NCBI GenBank assembly: GCA_948144175.1
Contig: CANXME010000896.1
Coordinates: 1 to 64,000 of the forward strand
DNA from: Closterium sp. NIES-65
Taxonomy: Eukaryota; Streptophyta; Zygnematophyceae; Desmidiales; Closteriaceae
Direction of reading: 5' to 3'
DNA: 64,000 bases
The notes beneath the pieces were generated by a model. That model ran no database searches. It saw nothing but the letters and a program-made list of their open reading frames with translations, and was not told the DNA's origin. The position numbers and the translations under genes are program-made. Positions 54,611 to 64,000 of this stretch are shown piece after piece; positions within the stretch are counted from its first letter, which is position 1; the number at the start of each line of letters is the position of its first letter.

Positions 54611-56639
54611 ATGCCCAAACCCCATCTCACCTTTTTCATCCGCTCCTCCACCCCCTGGCACACATTTTGGCTCTCCATCCATCATTGTATCCGTTGTGAG
54701 CCACACGTATTCGGCTTCCGCAGACACAGGAACACCATGCGTTGGATGTGGGTCGAACTCTCAGAGTTGTTGCACACCGGCCCATTGGAAGTTGATGACT
54801 TGCTCCGGTATGGATGCACCAGACGGCTGCGCAACCGTGGCTGCATCCACACTCGAGGCGCGTTCTGCCGTGGTTGCACCGACAGTCGTGTGACATCCGT
54901 AAGGGGGTCCATCCGCTCCTGATGTCGGCACAGGCGGGGAATTTTCCACAGTCACAGCCTGTTCATGTCCCACATCGCCTTGTCCCAGCCCATCCCTCGC
55001 TGTCTTTTGGCGCTTGGCCACGCTGGCCAGCCCCCCCCCTCCACGCTCCTTCACCAGTAGTACCTTCCGCAAATCAGGAAATTTCCACTTCGACGTCGGC
55101 ACAGCGTTTGGTTCGTATGCAAACTTACCGAGGGTTGGGCATACAGATTTGATGAGATCTGTCTTTGATGACTTGCCACTTAGACCTTCTGTTGCACCGC
55201 CGTGCTGTTTCAGCCACCCCCATAACTGTGCAGCAGTGCACAGCCACAAATCCCCAGTGCACGTTGCGGCTTCAACTTCCATCGGTTCTCGTAGCACATC
55301 TACCAATAGTTTCAGAAACTTCTTGTAAAGTGCTCTTGCCTTGTGCCACACATCTTTTTGATGTGCAAGCCCTAACTCCGCAACTGCTGTCTTAAAAGAA
55401 CTGCCATCATCGGAAATAATCCCTTTTAAGTGCACCCCCATGGCAGCTAACTCCTTCAGGCCCTCCTTGAAAGCGATCCCTTCTAGCTCAGTCGAGCAAG
55501 ACTTCTCGTTTACCCTCGACTTGGTCACTTGGTGCATTATTTTGCGCGTTATGGGGTCCATGAAGGTCACAGTTCCCCATTCGGCCTCGCGTGGATGTGA
55601 GTAACGCCCATCTACACAAACCCATTCCCATGGCACGAGTCGTTTGCCCATCTCTTCCCGAACTTCGGCCATAGACCGGACAGCTTCCTCCTCTATGACC
55701 TTCCATAACCCCTTGGGACCTCTCATGTACCTGTAAAAGGTCTCTTTCCTGATTGTTGGGATGCCAAGCGATCTACTCACTTCCCACAGCTGTTGGAAAC
55801 CAATGCCCGCAAGGGCAAAAGAGGCTATATACTTGGGCAAAGAAAGAGAGGATTGCGGCCCTCTGTTGCTGCCACTTCCAGTGGTGTGGCCGCGTTTCGT
55901 GGACCACCATGGTAGAACTCGGCCACAACTCTCACATGTCCAAGTTAGACAGAGGGTTGCCCAGGAGCGTTTCCAAGACGTAAGGGTCATCACGCCTTTG
56001 CAACCTCCACTCTTGTTGCAGCATAATCCCATGGGGGTGAAGAAGCGTATGATCTCTCGAGGGTCGAGTAGGCATACCATGCCGTTGGCCGGCATCGGAA
56101 TCGTTGCGGGCACCGGTTGAGGTCCTCCCCTGCTCCTTGGAGCGTCTGACGTGACGGGTGCCGTCCTGCTCAGGTACGTCATGCATTTAGCACGGGCGCA
56201 CAATGAAAGACTTGTATGGGTTGCATTCGTGATAATGCATCACGGGTGCTACGCTAGTGTGTAATAAATCTCGACGCGCTCACCTTGTATTTGTTGGGGT
56301 TTGAGCAACCGCATTTGTGACTGCGGGCGTGGCTACGGGCCCCCCCGCCACCTGGCCAGGAGGGGCATCGTCCACGCACAGGCCTCCAGCTGACAGCCGG
56401 GAGGGGTCCTGTCCAAGAGAGTCAACGGGGGCGTCTCCAGCCGCCTCCTCCCCATCGCCCTCCACGTCACCTCCGCATGCAACAGTAGTCTCCATGCATG
56501 GGGACTGGATTTCCATGTCCCGCTCCAAGACTTCCGGACTGCCCCTAGGATCTGCACGTGGGGCCACCCTCACAGAATAGGGGAGATAAGGTTCAAGGTC
56601 GTGAGTCCAAGGCCACGACCACAAACCAGCAGGCACTGC

Positions 56640-57060
56640 CATGCAAGCCCCACGCCTCCCACGCATCACCAGTTGAGGCCATGCAAGCCCCACCACCCCC
56701 AACCATCCTTGGGTCATGCTTGCCCCACCACCCTCTATCTTCAGGTGCTGCCATGCTTGCCCCACCACCCCTCTATCTTCAGGTGCTGGCATACTTTCCC
56801 CCCACCCCTTCTACTCTCCGGTGCTGCCATGCAAGCCCCACCACCCCTCTACTCTCAGCAAGGGCTGTAATGCTTGCCCCACCACCCCTGCACTCTTAGG
56901 AGCTGCCATGCTCGCCCCTGTACCCATTTACTCTCAGGTGCTGCCATGCTTGCCCCACCACCCCTCTACTCTCAGGTGCAGTGCTGATGCTTGCCCCACC
57001 ACCCCACTACTCTCAGGTGCTGCCATGCTTGCCCCACCACCCCCAACCAGCACATGAACT
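56640..57060. repeat. ~40-bp tandem repeat in transposase intron 2
   Basis: About ten imperfect copies of TGCCATGCTTGCCCCACCAC followed by CCCTCTACTCTCAGGTGC. Intronic; does not include the splice donor. Confidence 0.85.
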
Positions 57061-58169
57061 GCCATGCTTCCCCCACATGCACCCCCTTGCAAGCCCATTA
57101 TTCCATGCTGGCCCCTCCACCCGCAACCAGTGAGTGAGGCCATGTTAGCAACCCCACACCCCACAAGCAGTCCTGGCCGCAAACATTCCCTGCATGCGTA
57201 CCTGCCCCTTTTAATGTCTCATAGTTGGTTCCCTTTCTCGGTCCTCCGTGCTTGAAACCCTTGACAGGGACCAGCTGTCCAGCCGCATTCCAAGTGTATG
57301 TCGGCAGGTTGTATGTGAAAGGTTGAGAATGGCTTGGGACCCTTTGCAGTATGTCGGTTACAGTGGCCCCATCCCCCTTCCTCCTCTTTTGAATGGACCG
57401 TTCTTGTGCCTCTAAGTGCATTTTTGCTGTTGCGAGAGATGCCTCCCCATCAGGTCCTGCAATTGTCACGAATCGCAATGAGGGGGATGGTATACCCGAA
57501 GTCTTTGAACCGTAGATCTCCCGCTATAGCCCACACATACACACTTATCACCCCTTCTGTGTCCTTTTGTATTCCCCGAACAATTCTATCATCCACCGCT
57601 TGATGTCGTGATTATGTACGATGTGGACAGCATGCGACAATGAGGTCCCCTAGGAGATTGCATGACAGGCAGTTACGGTGAAGAGGGAAGGGATGATAGT
57701 GTCACCGCACTCATCCCTCCCTAGAGGCCCTAATGCACTGGCATGTTCACACATTACCATGCCCCCATCCTCCCATGTTTACCTGCTGTGGCAGCGGCTG
57801 CCAGCATCTTCGCAACTGCCTCTCTGGCTTCCGATACCAACACATGCAACACATCGTTCGTGCTTGCCAGCTGGTTTCCACCGCTGAGAGCTGTCAGACC
57901 GCATCGCATGAGGGCCATGGGTATCTTCATGTGGGTCCCAATGGTAACGGTGCGTTGCTTGAGTGCATCCATGGCTGGTTTGTAAGGATGTTCATCGGGT
58001 ACGATGCCGTTCTCCTGGTCGGGGCCCTCATGATGGCGGAATGGGTGTTGGGGTGTTGGTTCCATGATGTAGAATGGGAAGATAAGTTAGAATTGCTGGG
58101 AAGGGAATGGTGTGTGTGCATGGATGTGAATTGTTTTACTGAAGGCGAAGGGGAATGCTAGAGCGTTGG

Positions 58170-58760
58170 GTAGGGGAATGTCTCACGAATGTGAGAGTGC
58201 AGGACGTCCTGGAATGTGAGAGTGCGACCAAGAGGGCATGTTAGAGTGCGAGCAGGAGGGAAGGTGAGAGTGCGGCGTAGGACGGAAAGTGAGTGTGCAG
58301 GAGGAAATATGTGACTGCGAGACCAGATGGAAGGTGAGAGCGGGGTCGTATGGGTATGTGAGAGTGCCCCACAACCAACGAATGTGAGAGTGCTGGACAC
58401 AAGGGAATGTGAGAGTGCTGGACACGAGGGAATGTGAGAGTGCTGGAGACAAGGGAATGTGATAGTGCTGGACACAAGGGAATGTGAGAGTGCTGGACAC
58501 AAGGGAATGTGAGAGTGCTGGACACAAGGGAATGTGAGAGTGCTGGACACAAGGGAATGTGAGAGTGCTGGACACAAGGGAATGTGAGAGTGCTGGACAC
58601 AAGGGAATGTGAGAGTGCTGGACACAAGGGAATGTGAGAGTGCTGGACACAAGGGAATGTGAGAGTGCTGGACACAAGGGAATGTGAGAGTGCTAGACAG
58701 GGGCGAATACGAGGGTGCGGCCCAGGATGGAGTGTGAGAGTGCGAAACAGGAGGGAATGT
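58170..58760. repeat. 25-bp tandem repeat upstream of the transposase gene
   Basis: About 13 near-perfect copies of GAATGTGAGAGTGCTGGACA (period 25 with CAAGG) between 58380 and 58695, flanked by looser copies with other fillers. Confidence 0.92.
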
Positions 58761-58964
58761 GAGAGGACGGGGACGCTGGAAAGACAGGGAGTGTGCTGGT
58801 GAGACGACCCCAGCTCATGGGAACGGGATGCCACCAGAGATGTGAATGCTTCCCCTGCATGGCATGAGGGATCGTGGGACTGCAGGGTCGGGGATTGTGC
58901 GGGAGCAGGGCATGACAGCTTGAGACTATGGGGCAGGAGGGTGGGTGAGAGTGCAATGTACTTC

Positions 58965-60560
58965 ATGTGAGAGTACTCGATAGGGGAATGTGGGCGTGAA
59001 CGGTAAGGGGATGTGGCAGTGAAGGGTAAGGGGATGTGGGAGTGAACGGTTAGGGGATGTGGGAGTGAAGGGTAAGGGGATGTGGGAGTGAAGGGTAAGG
59101 GGATGTGGGATTGAAGGGAAAGGGGATGTGGGTTTGGTGGGTAAGGGGATGTGGGAGTGACGAATAGGGGATGTGGGCTTGAAGGGTAAGGGGATGTGGG
59201 AGTGAAGGGTAAGGGGATGTGGGAGTGCAGGGTAAGGGGATGTGGGAGTTACGAATAGGGGATGTGGGATTGAAGGGTAAGGGGATGTGGGAGTGAAGGG
59301 TAAAGGGATGTGGGAGTGAATAGTAAGGGGATGTGGGAGTAAAGGGTAAGGGGTTGTGGGAGTCACGAATAGGGGATGTGGGAGTGAGGGTCAGGGGATG
59401 TGGGAGTGAAGGGTAAGGGGATGTGGGATTGGTGGGTAAGGGGATGTGGGAGTGACGAATAGGGGATGTGGGATTGAAGGGTAAGGGGATGTGGGAGTGA
59501 AGGGTAAGGGGATGTGGGAGTAAAGGGTAAGGGGATGTGGGAGTGCAGGGTAAGGGGATGTGGGGGTCACGGTGAGGGGATGTGGGATTGAAGGGTAAGG
59601 GGATGTGGGAGTGAAGGGTAAGGGGATGTGGGAGTAAAGGGTAAGGGGTTGTGGGAGTCACGAATAGGGGATGTGGGAGTGAGGGTCAGGGGATGTGGGA
59701 GTGAAGGGTAAGGGGATGTGGGATTGAAGGGTAAGGGGATGTGGGAGTAAAGGGTAAGGGGATGTGGGAGTAAAGGGTAAGGGGTTGTGGGAGTCACGAA
59801 TAGGGGATGTGGGAGTGAGGGTCAGGGGATGTGGGAGTGAAGGGTAAGGGGATGTGGGATTGAAGGGTAAGGGGATGTGGGAGTAAAGGGTAAGGGGATG
59901 TGGGAGTGCAGGGTAAGGGGATGTGGGAGTCACGACTAGGGGATGTGGGAGTGAGGGGTAGGGGATGTGGGAGTGAAGGGAAAGGGGATGTGGGAGTGAA
60001 GGGTCAGGGGATGTGGGATTGGTGGGTAAGGGGATGTGGGAGGCACGACTATGGGATGTGGGAGTGCAGGGTAAGGGGATGTGGGAGTGACGAATAGGGG
60101 ATGTGGGAGTGAGGGGTAGGGGATGTGGGAGTGAAGGGTAAGGGGTTGTGGGAGTGAAGGGTAAGGGGATGTGGGAGTAAAGGGTAAAGGGATGTGGGAG
60201 TGCAGGGTAAGGGGATGTGGGAGTCACGAATAGGGGATGTGGGATTGAAGGGTAAGGGGTTGTGGGAGTGAAGGGTAAGGGGATGTGGGAGTAAAGGGTA
60301 AGGGGTTGTGGGAGTCACGAATAGGGGATGTGGGAGTGATGGGTAAGGGGATGTGGGAGTGATGGGAAAGGGGATGTGGGACTGAAGAGTAAGGGGATGT
60401 CACCGTGCAGGGTAGGGGAATGTGGGTGTGAATGGTAGGGGAATGTGGTAGTGACGGGTAGGGGAATGTGGGAATCAAGGGTGGGGGTTGTGTGTGTGAA
60501 GGGTAGGGGAAGGTGAGAGTGCAAGCACGGGGAATGAGATAGGGCAGGTTAGGGGATTGT
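58965..60560. repeat. 23-bp tandem repeat, ~65 copies
   Basis: Units of GGGGATGTGGGAGTGAAGGG with TAA, plus regular variants (GTCACGAATAG, GATTGAAGGG, GTAAAGGG). Blocks of several units recur in the same order (e.g. GGTTGTGGGAGTCACGAATA near 59350, 59645, 59785 and 60305), showing higher-order duplication. No gene. Confidence 0.92.
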
Positions 60561-61888
60561 CACAGTGCTTGGTAGGGAAATGTGAGAGGGTAGGGTAATG
60601 GAGTTCGAGTGAGGAGGGTGGGGAACGGCCAAGTGCGAGTAGTGGGTATTTGAGCATGGGAAGGAGGCAAATATGAGATAGGGTTGGGGCGGTGTGAGTG
60701 TGCTGGCTTTGTGAGTGCCCGTTTGCGTGTTATCTGTATGTGAGATTGCCCATGTGGTGAATGTGTGGCCAGGCTGGCTAAGGGAATTTGTGGCGCGCTA
60801 CGCTACAGCTCCCACTCCCCTTTAGACGTGTGATGGCCACTTCATGCCACAGCGCATGCTGGCCATCCCTGCACAGCGCATGGGTCTCATGATGTCCCTG
60901 TTCGTGTGCATTTCCGCTGGCCTCCCCTTCCCCGCACTGCCCTGTCCGTTCGCGGCGCTGCCCTCATATGCGTGGGGCGTCCCTGGTTTGCGCGGCGCTG
61001 CCCTCTAATGCGCGGCCCTGCCCTCATATGCGCGGCGCTGCCCTCGTATGCGCCGCGCTGCCCTCCTGTCTGCGGCGACGTGGGATTTTTGTTTGCGCTG
61101 TCAAGATATGGGCGTCGCTATGCTTTTCCTACGCGGCGCTGGCCTGTTTTGCGCGCCGTGTTGTCAAATGCGTGCAGCACTTCCCGTTTTGAGGCTACTA
61201 ATGTCCGAGATCAACCCTGCATCGCCCTTTTTGCACGTCTTCCACGCTTGTTGTGTCACCGTTTTTCGCTATCTCGCATCCGTAATGCTTGTCTGGCACG
61301 ATATGGGAACTCATCCTGCTGCATGGCGTAAGCTCATGCCAATGTGTCGGACCCTGGTCGCGGACTCCGTGTGTGGCGGTCCTTTGAGCTGATGTACCCC
61401 CGACTATAGGCGTGGTCGACCATGGCTCGTCGTGTCGTCGCGTACCTGCACGTGGCCCTCGTGGAAACCTTGGTTTTCGTTCCTAGGGCGAAGGTGGGAT
61501 GACCCGTGTGCATTGCACCTACGGCGCCTCCCGTCTCGCATTGTTGGCAGGGCGCCTCGGAGACGACGATTTCTAATGTGTTTATTGCGCGGGGTAGTGG
61601 ACAAAACGTGTGCGCGTCGGGCTGGTCGTTGGTAGTTTATGAGCGTGGGGTGCTGTGCTAACCGCGTGTGAGGTGGCGTGATTGCTATCGAGGAGTCGTA
61701 GTCGTAGTCTCATGTAAGGCGCTGCTTGTTGTGCAGTTGCATTTGTGAGTGGGAGTGGCGTGGTGTGTTTGCGACCAGTTGGTTGTTAGGGTCAGTCGCT
61801 TGGTGTGTTTTGTTTGTCGCAGGGTAGGTTTCTGTCGTTCCAACCAAACCGTGTTTTCGGTTTGAGTCACACAGTAACCACTCCCGCC
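60561..61888. other. Right part of the candidate transposon, no gene recognised
   Basis: Mixed DNA. A short array of GCGCGGCGCTGCCCTCATAT (about five copies) lies at 60950-61070. Short open frames exist but none resembles a known protein. Confidence 0.55.
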
Positions 61889-61939
61889 AAGTGCTTTGCA
61901 GTTGACCCCAAACGCTCTACTTGAGACCCTGGCTTTAAA
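61889..61939 (-). repeat. Right copy of the terminal sequence
   Basis: 61914-61939 is the perfect reverse complement of 48241-48266 (26 bp). 61889-61904 (AAGTGCTTTGCAGTTG) repeats 48267-48282 in the same, not the inverted, orientation. Confidence 0.9.
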
Positions 61940-62055
61940 GGGCAGAACCCGAATTGCTCAACGGAAGTCAACGCTGGAAAATAGGTTTGGGAAAGCAGCG
62001 AAAATAGGTTCGGAAACCTCCCCTAAACCCTGCTATCCCGAAACCAGCAGGAGTG

Positions 62056-62083
62056 CTTCACAAACTGGCCCCAGTTTGTGAAG
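62056..62083. repeat. Perfect 13-bp hairpin
   Basis: CTTCACAAACTGG and its exact complement CCAGTTTGTGAAG are separated by CC. It lies about 30 bp inside the right junction of the candidate transposon. Confidence 0.9.
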
Positions 62084-62114
62084 GCTTCTTTGTAATTCGG
62101 GGGCTGGGCTTTAA

Positions 62115-62214
62115 TAGTGAGTACAGCCCTGTTAGTATTTCCTATTTCTATCCCCTCTGCTTGCTAGTGCAATCCCTCTTCTGCTGTTCAACATCCCTGC
62201 TTGCTATCTTGACA
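62115..62214 (+). mobile_element. Right part of the split LTR (element J) with primer site
   Basis: TAGTGAGTACAGCCCTGTTAG ... TATCTTGACA matches the last 100 bp of the short LTRs (compare the LTR of element F) and is followed by TGGTTTCAGAGC at 62215. With 48205-48240 it makes about 136 bp, the family's length. Confidence 0.78.
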
Positions 62215-62226
62215 TGGTTTCAGAGC

Positions 62227-62725
62227 TCGTTCAATCTTAGCCTGTTGGCCCACCCTATGCTTCCGCTGCTGTCCTGCCTATCGCGCGCCCCGGGCGCGCG
62301 ACATTTTCTGCCTGCCACGCGCTCGGGGCGCGCGGCGGTTTTTTGCTCGGCGCGTCGCCCCACCTGACCCGCACCCCACCCCGTGGGACCCGCACGCCGC
62401 CCCCGCGGGACTCGCGCGCCGCCCCCGCGGGACCCGCGCGCCGCCCCCGCGGGACCCGCGCGCCGCCCCCGCGGGACCCGCGCGCTGCCCCGCAGGACCC
62501 GCGCGACGCCCTGCGGGGCTCGCGCGCTGCCCTGCTGGACCAGCGCGCCGCCCCTGCTGGACCCGCGCGCCGCCCCTGGGGACCCGCGCGCCGCCCCTCC
62601 TCGACCCGCCTGCCGCCCGTGCCTTGCCCGCAGCGAGCGCCCCACTGCCCGCCCGCGCCCTACACGTCGCGACGCCGCCCGCCCTCCCTCCTCCTCCTAC
62701 TTCCTGCTGCGCGTGCAGCCATGCG
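62227..62725 (+). repeat. GC-rich interior of element J
   Basis: CGCGCGCCGCCCCCGCGGGAC units, as in the other short-LTR leaders. No coding sequence recognised; it ends at the LTR of element K. Confidence 0.65.
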
Positions 62726-62850
62726 TGTCAAACTCATATTATATAGCTTGTGTAGGCTATAGTGGGGTAGACACTATGGGGTACAGTTTCCTAGGGTTTC
62801 CTACTTGTACCCAACTTTGTGCTAGTTCATTTCATTCCTCAATTCTCACA
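62726..62850 (+). mobile_element. 5' LTR of copia element K (125 bp)
   Basis: TGTCAAACTCATATTATATAG at 62726 to AATTCTCACA at 62850, followed by TGGTATAGAGC as primer site and the family's GATTCCCTCGTGGGAAC downstream. Confidence 0.88.
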
Positions 62851-62879
62851 TGGTATAGAGCAGATTCCCTCGTGGGAAC

Positions 62880-63870
62880 TTCCTAGGGCCCACCACTGAA
62901 CTTCATTTTTTTTTTCTGCCCTGAGATCGAATCGCTCCTGACCGAGGCGCGCCCAGTGTGCCGCCTTCCCCTTAGCGACCCGTCGCGCCGCCCTCAACGG
63001 CCCTCCCCCTCTCTCACAGCCCTTGCGACCCCGTCGCCGCTCTCCTAGCGGCCCGTCGCGCCACCCTCGCGGCCCCTCCTCCACGGCCCCGTCGCCGCCC
63101 TATCGCGGCCCCGTCGCCGTCCTATCGCGGCCCCGTCGCCGCCCTCTTGCGGCCCCGTCGCCGCCCTATCGCGGCCTCGTCGCCGCCCTCTTGCAGCCCC
63201 GTCGCCACCCTCTCGAGGCCCCGTCGCCGCCCTATCGCGGCCCCGTCGCCTCCCTCTCGCGGCCCCGGCACCGCCGTTCGCGGCCCCGTCGCCGCTCGTA
63301 GCGGCCCTGCAGCCGCCCCTTGCGGCCTCGTCGCCGCCCTCTCGCGGCCGCGTCGCCGCCCTCTAGCGGCCCCTGTCGCCGCCCTCTTGCGGCCCCGTCG
63401 CTGCCCTCTCGAGGACCCGTCGCCTCCCTTTCGCAGCTGCGTCGCCGCCCTCTTGAGGCCTCGTAGCCGCCCCTCCGCGGCCCCGCTACCGCTCGTAAGC
63501 GGCCCCGACGCCGCCTCCTAAGCGGCCTCGACGCCGCCTCTACCGAGCCGCCCAGCAGCGGAGCCGCCAAGCCGCCCAGCAGCAGAGCCGCCGAGCCGCC
63601 TAGCAGCAGAGCCGCCGAGCCGCCCAGCAGTCGAGTCGCCCGACCGCCGAGCCGCGCGACAGCCGAGCAGCCCAGCAGCCGAGCCACCCGACCACCGAGC
63701 CGCCCAGCAGCCAAGCCGCCTAGCCGCCGAGCCGCCCAACAGCCGAGCCGCCCAACAGCCGAGTCGCCGAGCCGCCCGCCGCCGAGCCGCCCAGCAGCCG
63801 AGCCGCTGAGCCGCTACCAGTCCTACCGACGCGCCCCGGCCCTACTTACTCGTGCTGGTGAGCCCACTAC
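62880..63870 (+). repeat. GC-rich tandem leader of element K
   Basis: GCGGCCCCGTCGCCGCCCT units (62990-63530), then GCCGAGCCGCCCAGCAG units (63535-63810). Same layout as in H. Confidence 0.78.
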
Positions 63871-63889
63871 TTGCTACTCCTCTGTAGGC

Positions 63890-64000
63890 ATGGCTACCCC
63901 CAGTGTTCTTACATTTGACACTAAGGGCTGTGCTGTTGACTTTGAGGTCTGGGTCGATGAACTCCAACTGTTCCTCCAGTGCGATAGGGCAGACGAACTC
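63890..64000 (+). CDS. Copia element K gag, start only (runs off the window)
   Basis: MATPSVLTFDTKGCAVDF then VWVDELQLFLQCDRADEL: 37 codons, uninterrupted, closely matching element B gag. The start is fixed by alignment with B and H. Whether K is intact cannot be judged here. Confidence 0.85.
   Translation, partial: MATPSVLTFDTKGCAVDFEVWVDELQLFLQCDRADEL

Larger units (their letters stand above)
52888..58065 (-). pseudogene. DDE-type transposase-like gene, five exons, one in-frame stop
   Basis: Exons on the minus strand: 58065-57783, 57456-57202, 56551-56284, 56165-54631, 53996-52888. All borders are GT/AG and phases match, giving about 1,149 codons. A cysteine region (MGLCCNKSGGCKGVM, TCESCGR) is followed by an RNase-H-like core: VCVDGRYSHPREAEW, VTFMDPITRK, IISDDGSSFKTAVAE and KDVWHKARALYKKFLK. 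Exon 5 has SSCGHAGEVPRC, ASNWVNESFHSLIIKYAPKR and HFQKSMVARIGL. D...DD...DxWH and ESFHSLIxKYAPKRxHF are typical of uncharacterised transposon-encoded DDE proteins; I cannot name the superfamily. A TGA at 54761-54763 (VQQL-stop-EFDP, probably CGA to TGA) would truncate it unless read through or spliced out. It should move the element that carries it. Confidence 0.7.
48241..62114. mobile_element. Candidate giant DNA transposon inserted in an LTR (~13.9 kb)
   Basis: Left end TTTAAAGCCAGGGTCTC (48241). The right side carries the same 26 bp inverted at 61914-61939, and the junction with the LTR remainder (62114) reads TTAAAGCCCAG inwards. A TA on each side could be a target duplication. A 16-bp sequence (AAGTGCTTTGCAGTTG) lies next to each 26-mer, in direct orientation. 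The insert holds a transposase-like gene, an unknown ORF and many tandem arrays. The right boundary is uncertain: either the inverted 26-mer or 62114. Confidence 0.55.

Noticed and set aside
58158..60657. Chains of minus-strand open frames rich in Ser/His/Pro
   Set aside because: Created by the 25-bp and 23-bp tandem repeats, which lack stops.

Overview
The window is nuclear DNA of a eukaryote, most likely a green plant or streptophyte alga. The basis is intron-containing genes with GT/AG junctions, many Ty1/copia retrotransposons primed by initiator-Met-tRNA-type sites (TGGTATCAGAGC and variants), very GC-rich leaders and very many minisatellites. A zygnematophyte such as Closterium is my guess from general resemblance, not something the sequence proves. 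I saw no bacterial operon, tRNA, rRNA or CRISPR array.

Layout. From 1 to 29,460 there is a nest of broken copia elements. Two kinds of LTR occur. One family has LTRs of only about 124-135 bp (TGTCAG...CA), then a primer site, a ~1 kb GC-rich tandem leader and gag-pol (elements A and B on the minus strand, E minus, H plus, I minus, K plus). Small non-autonomous derivatives of it are nested in other copies (8,280-9,857 with target duplication CACGG; 28,267-29,121 with CGACT). The other family (C and G) has ~250-bp LTRs beginning TGTTACGAA. A third copia (D, 13,160-17,465) is fused to the broken reverse transcriptase of C. All long coding regions here carry stops, frameshifts or truncations.

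From 30,039 to 47,552 lie two well preserved host genes in convergent orientation. The first is PIGL (GlcNAc-PI de-N-acetylase of GPI-anchor synthesis), with nine exons whose phases all join to give 277 aa. The second is an ER-lumenal FKBP2-type peptidyl-prolyl isomerase with six exons giving 144 aa, a signal peptide and a C-terminal DDEL. Several of their introns are minisatellites. In four of the thirteen introns the repeat unit spans the exon/intron junction, so the 5' splice site itself is tandemly copied: about 660 times (16-bp unit, 10.5 kb) in PIGL intron 7, ten times (17 bp) in PIGL intron 6, ten times (33 bp, in frame) in FKBP intron 4 and five times (32 bp) in FKBP intron 3. I regard this as the most interesting signal in the window.

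From 48,205 to 62,214 a short copia LTR is split into two halves by about 13.9 kb of other DNA. That insert carries matching 26-bp inverted sequences near its ends, a five-exon gene for a DDE-type transposase-like protein (minus strand, 58,065-52,888, one in-frame TGA), a separate 231-aa ORF of unknown function and large tandem arrays. It looks like a giant DNA transposon, possibly undescribed. The window closes with the LTR, leader and gag start of another copia element (K, 62,726-64,000).
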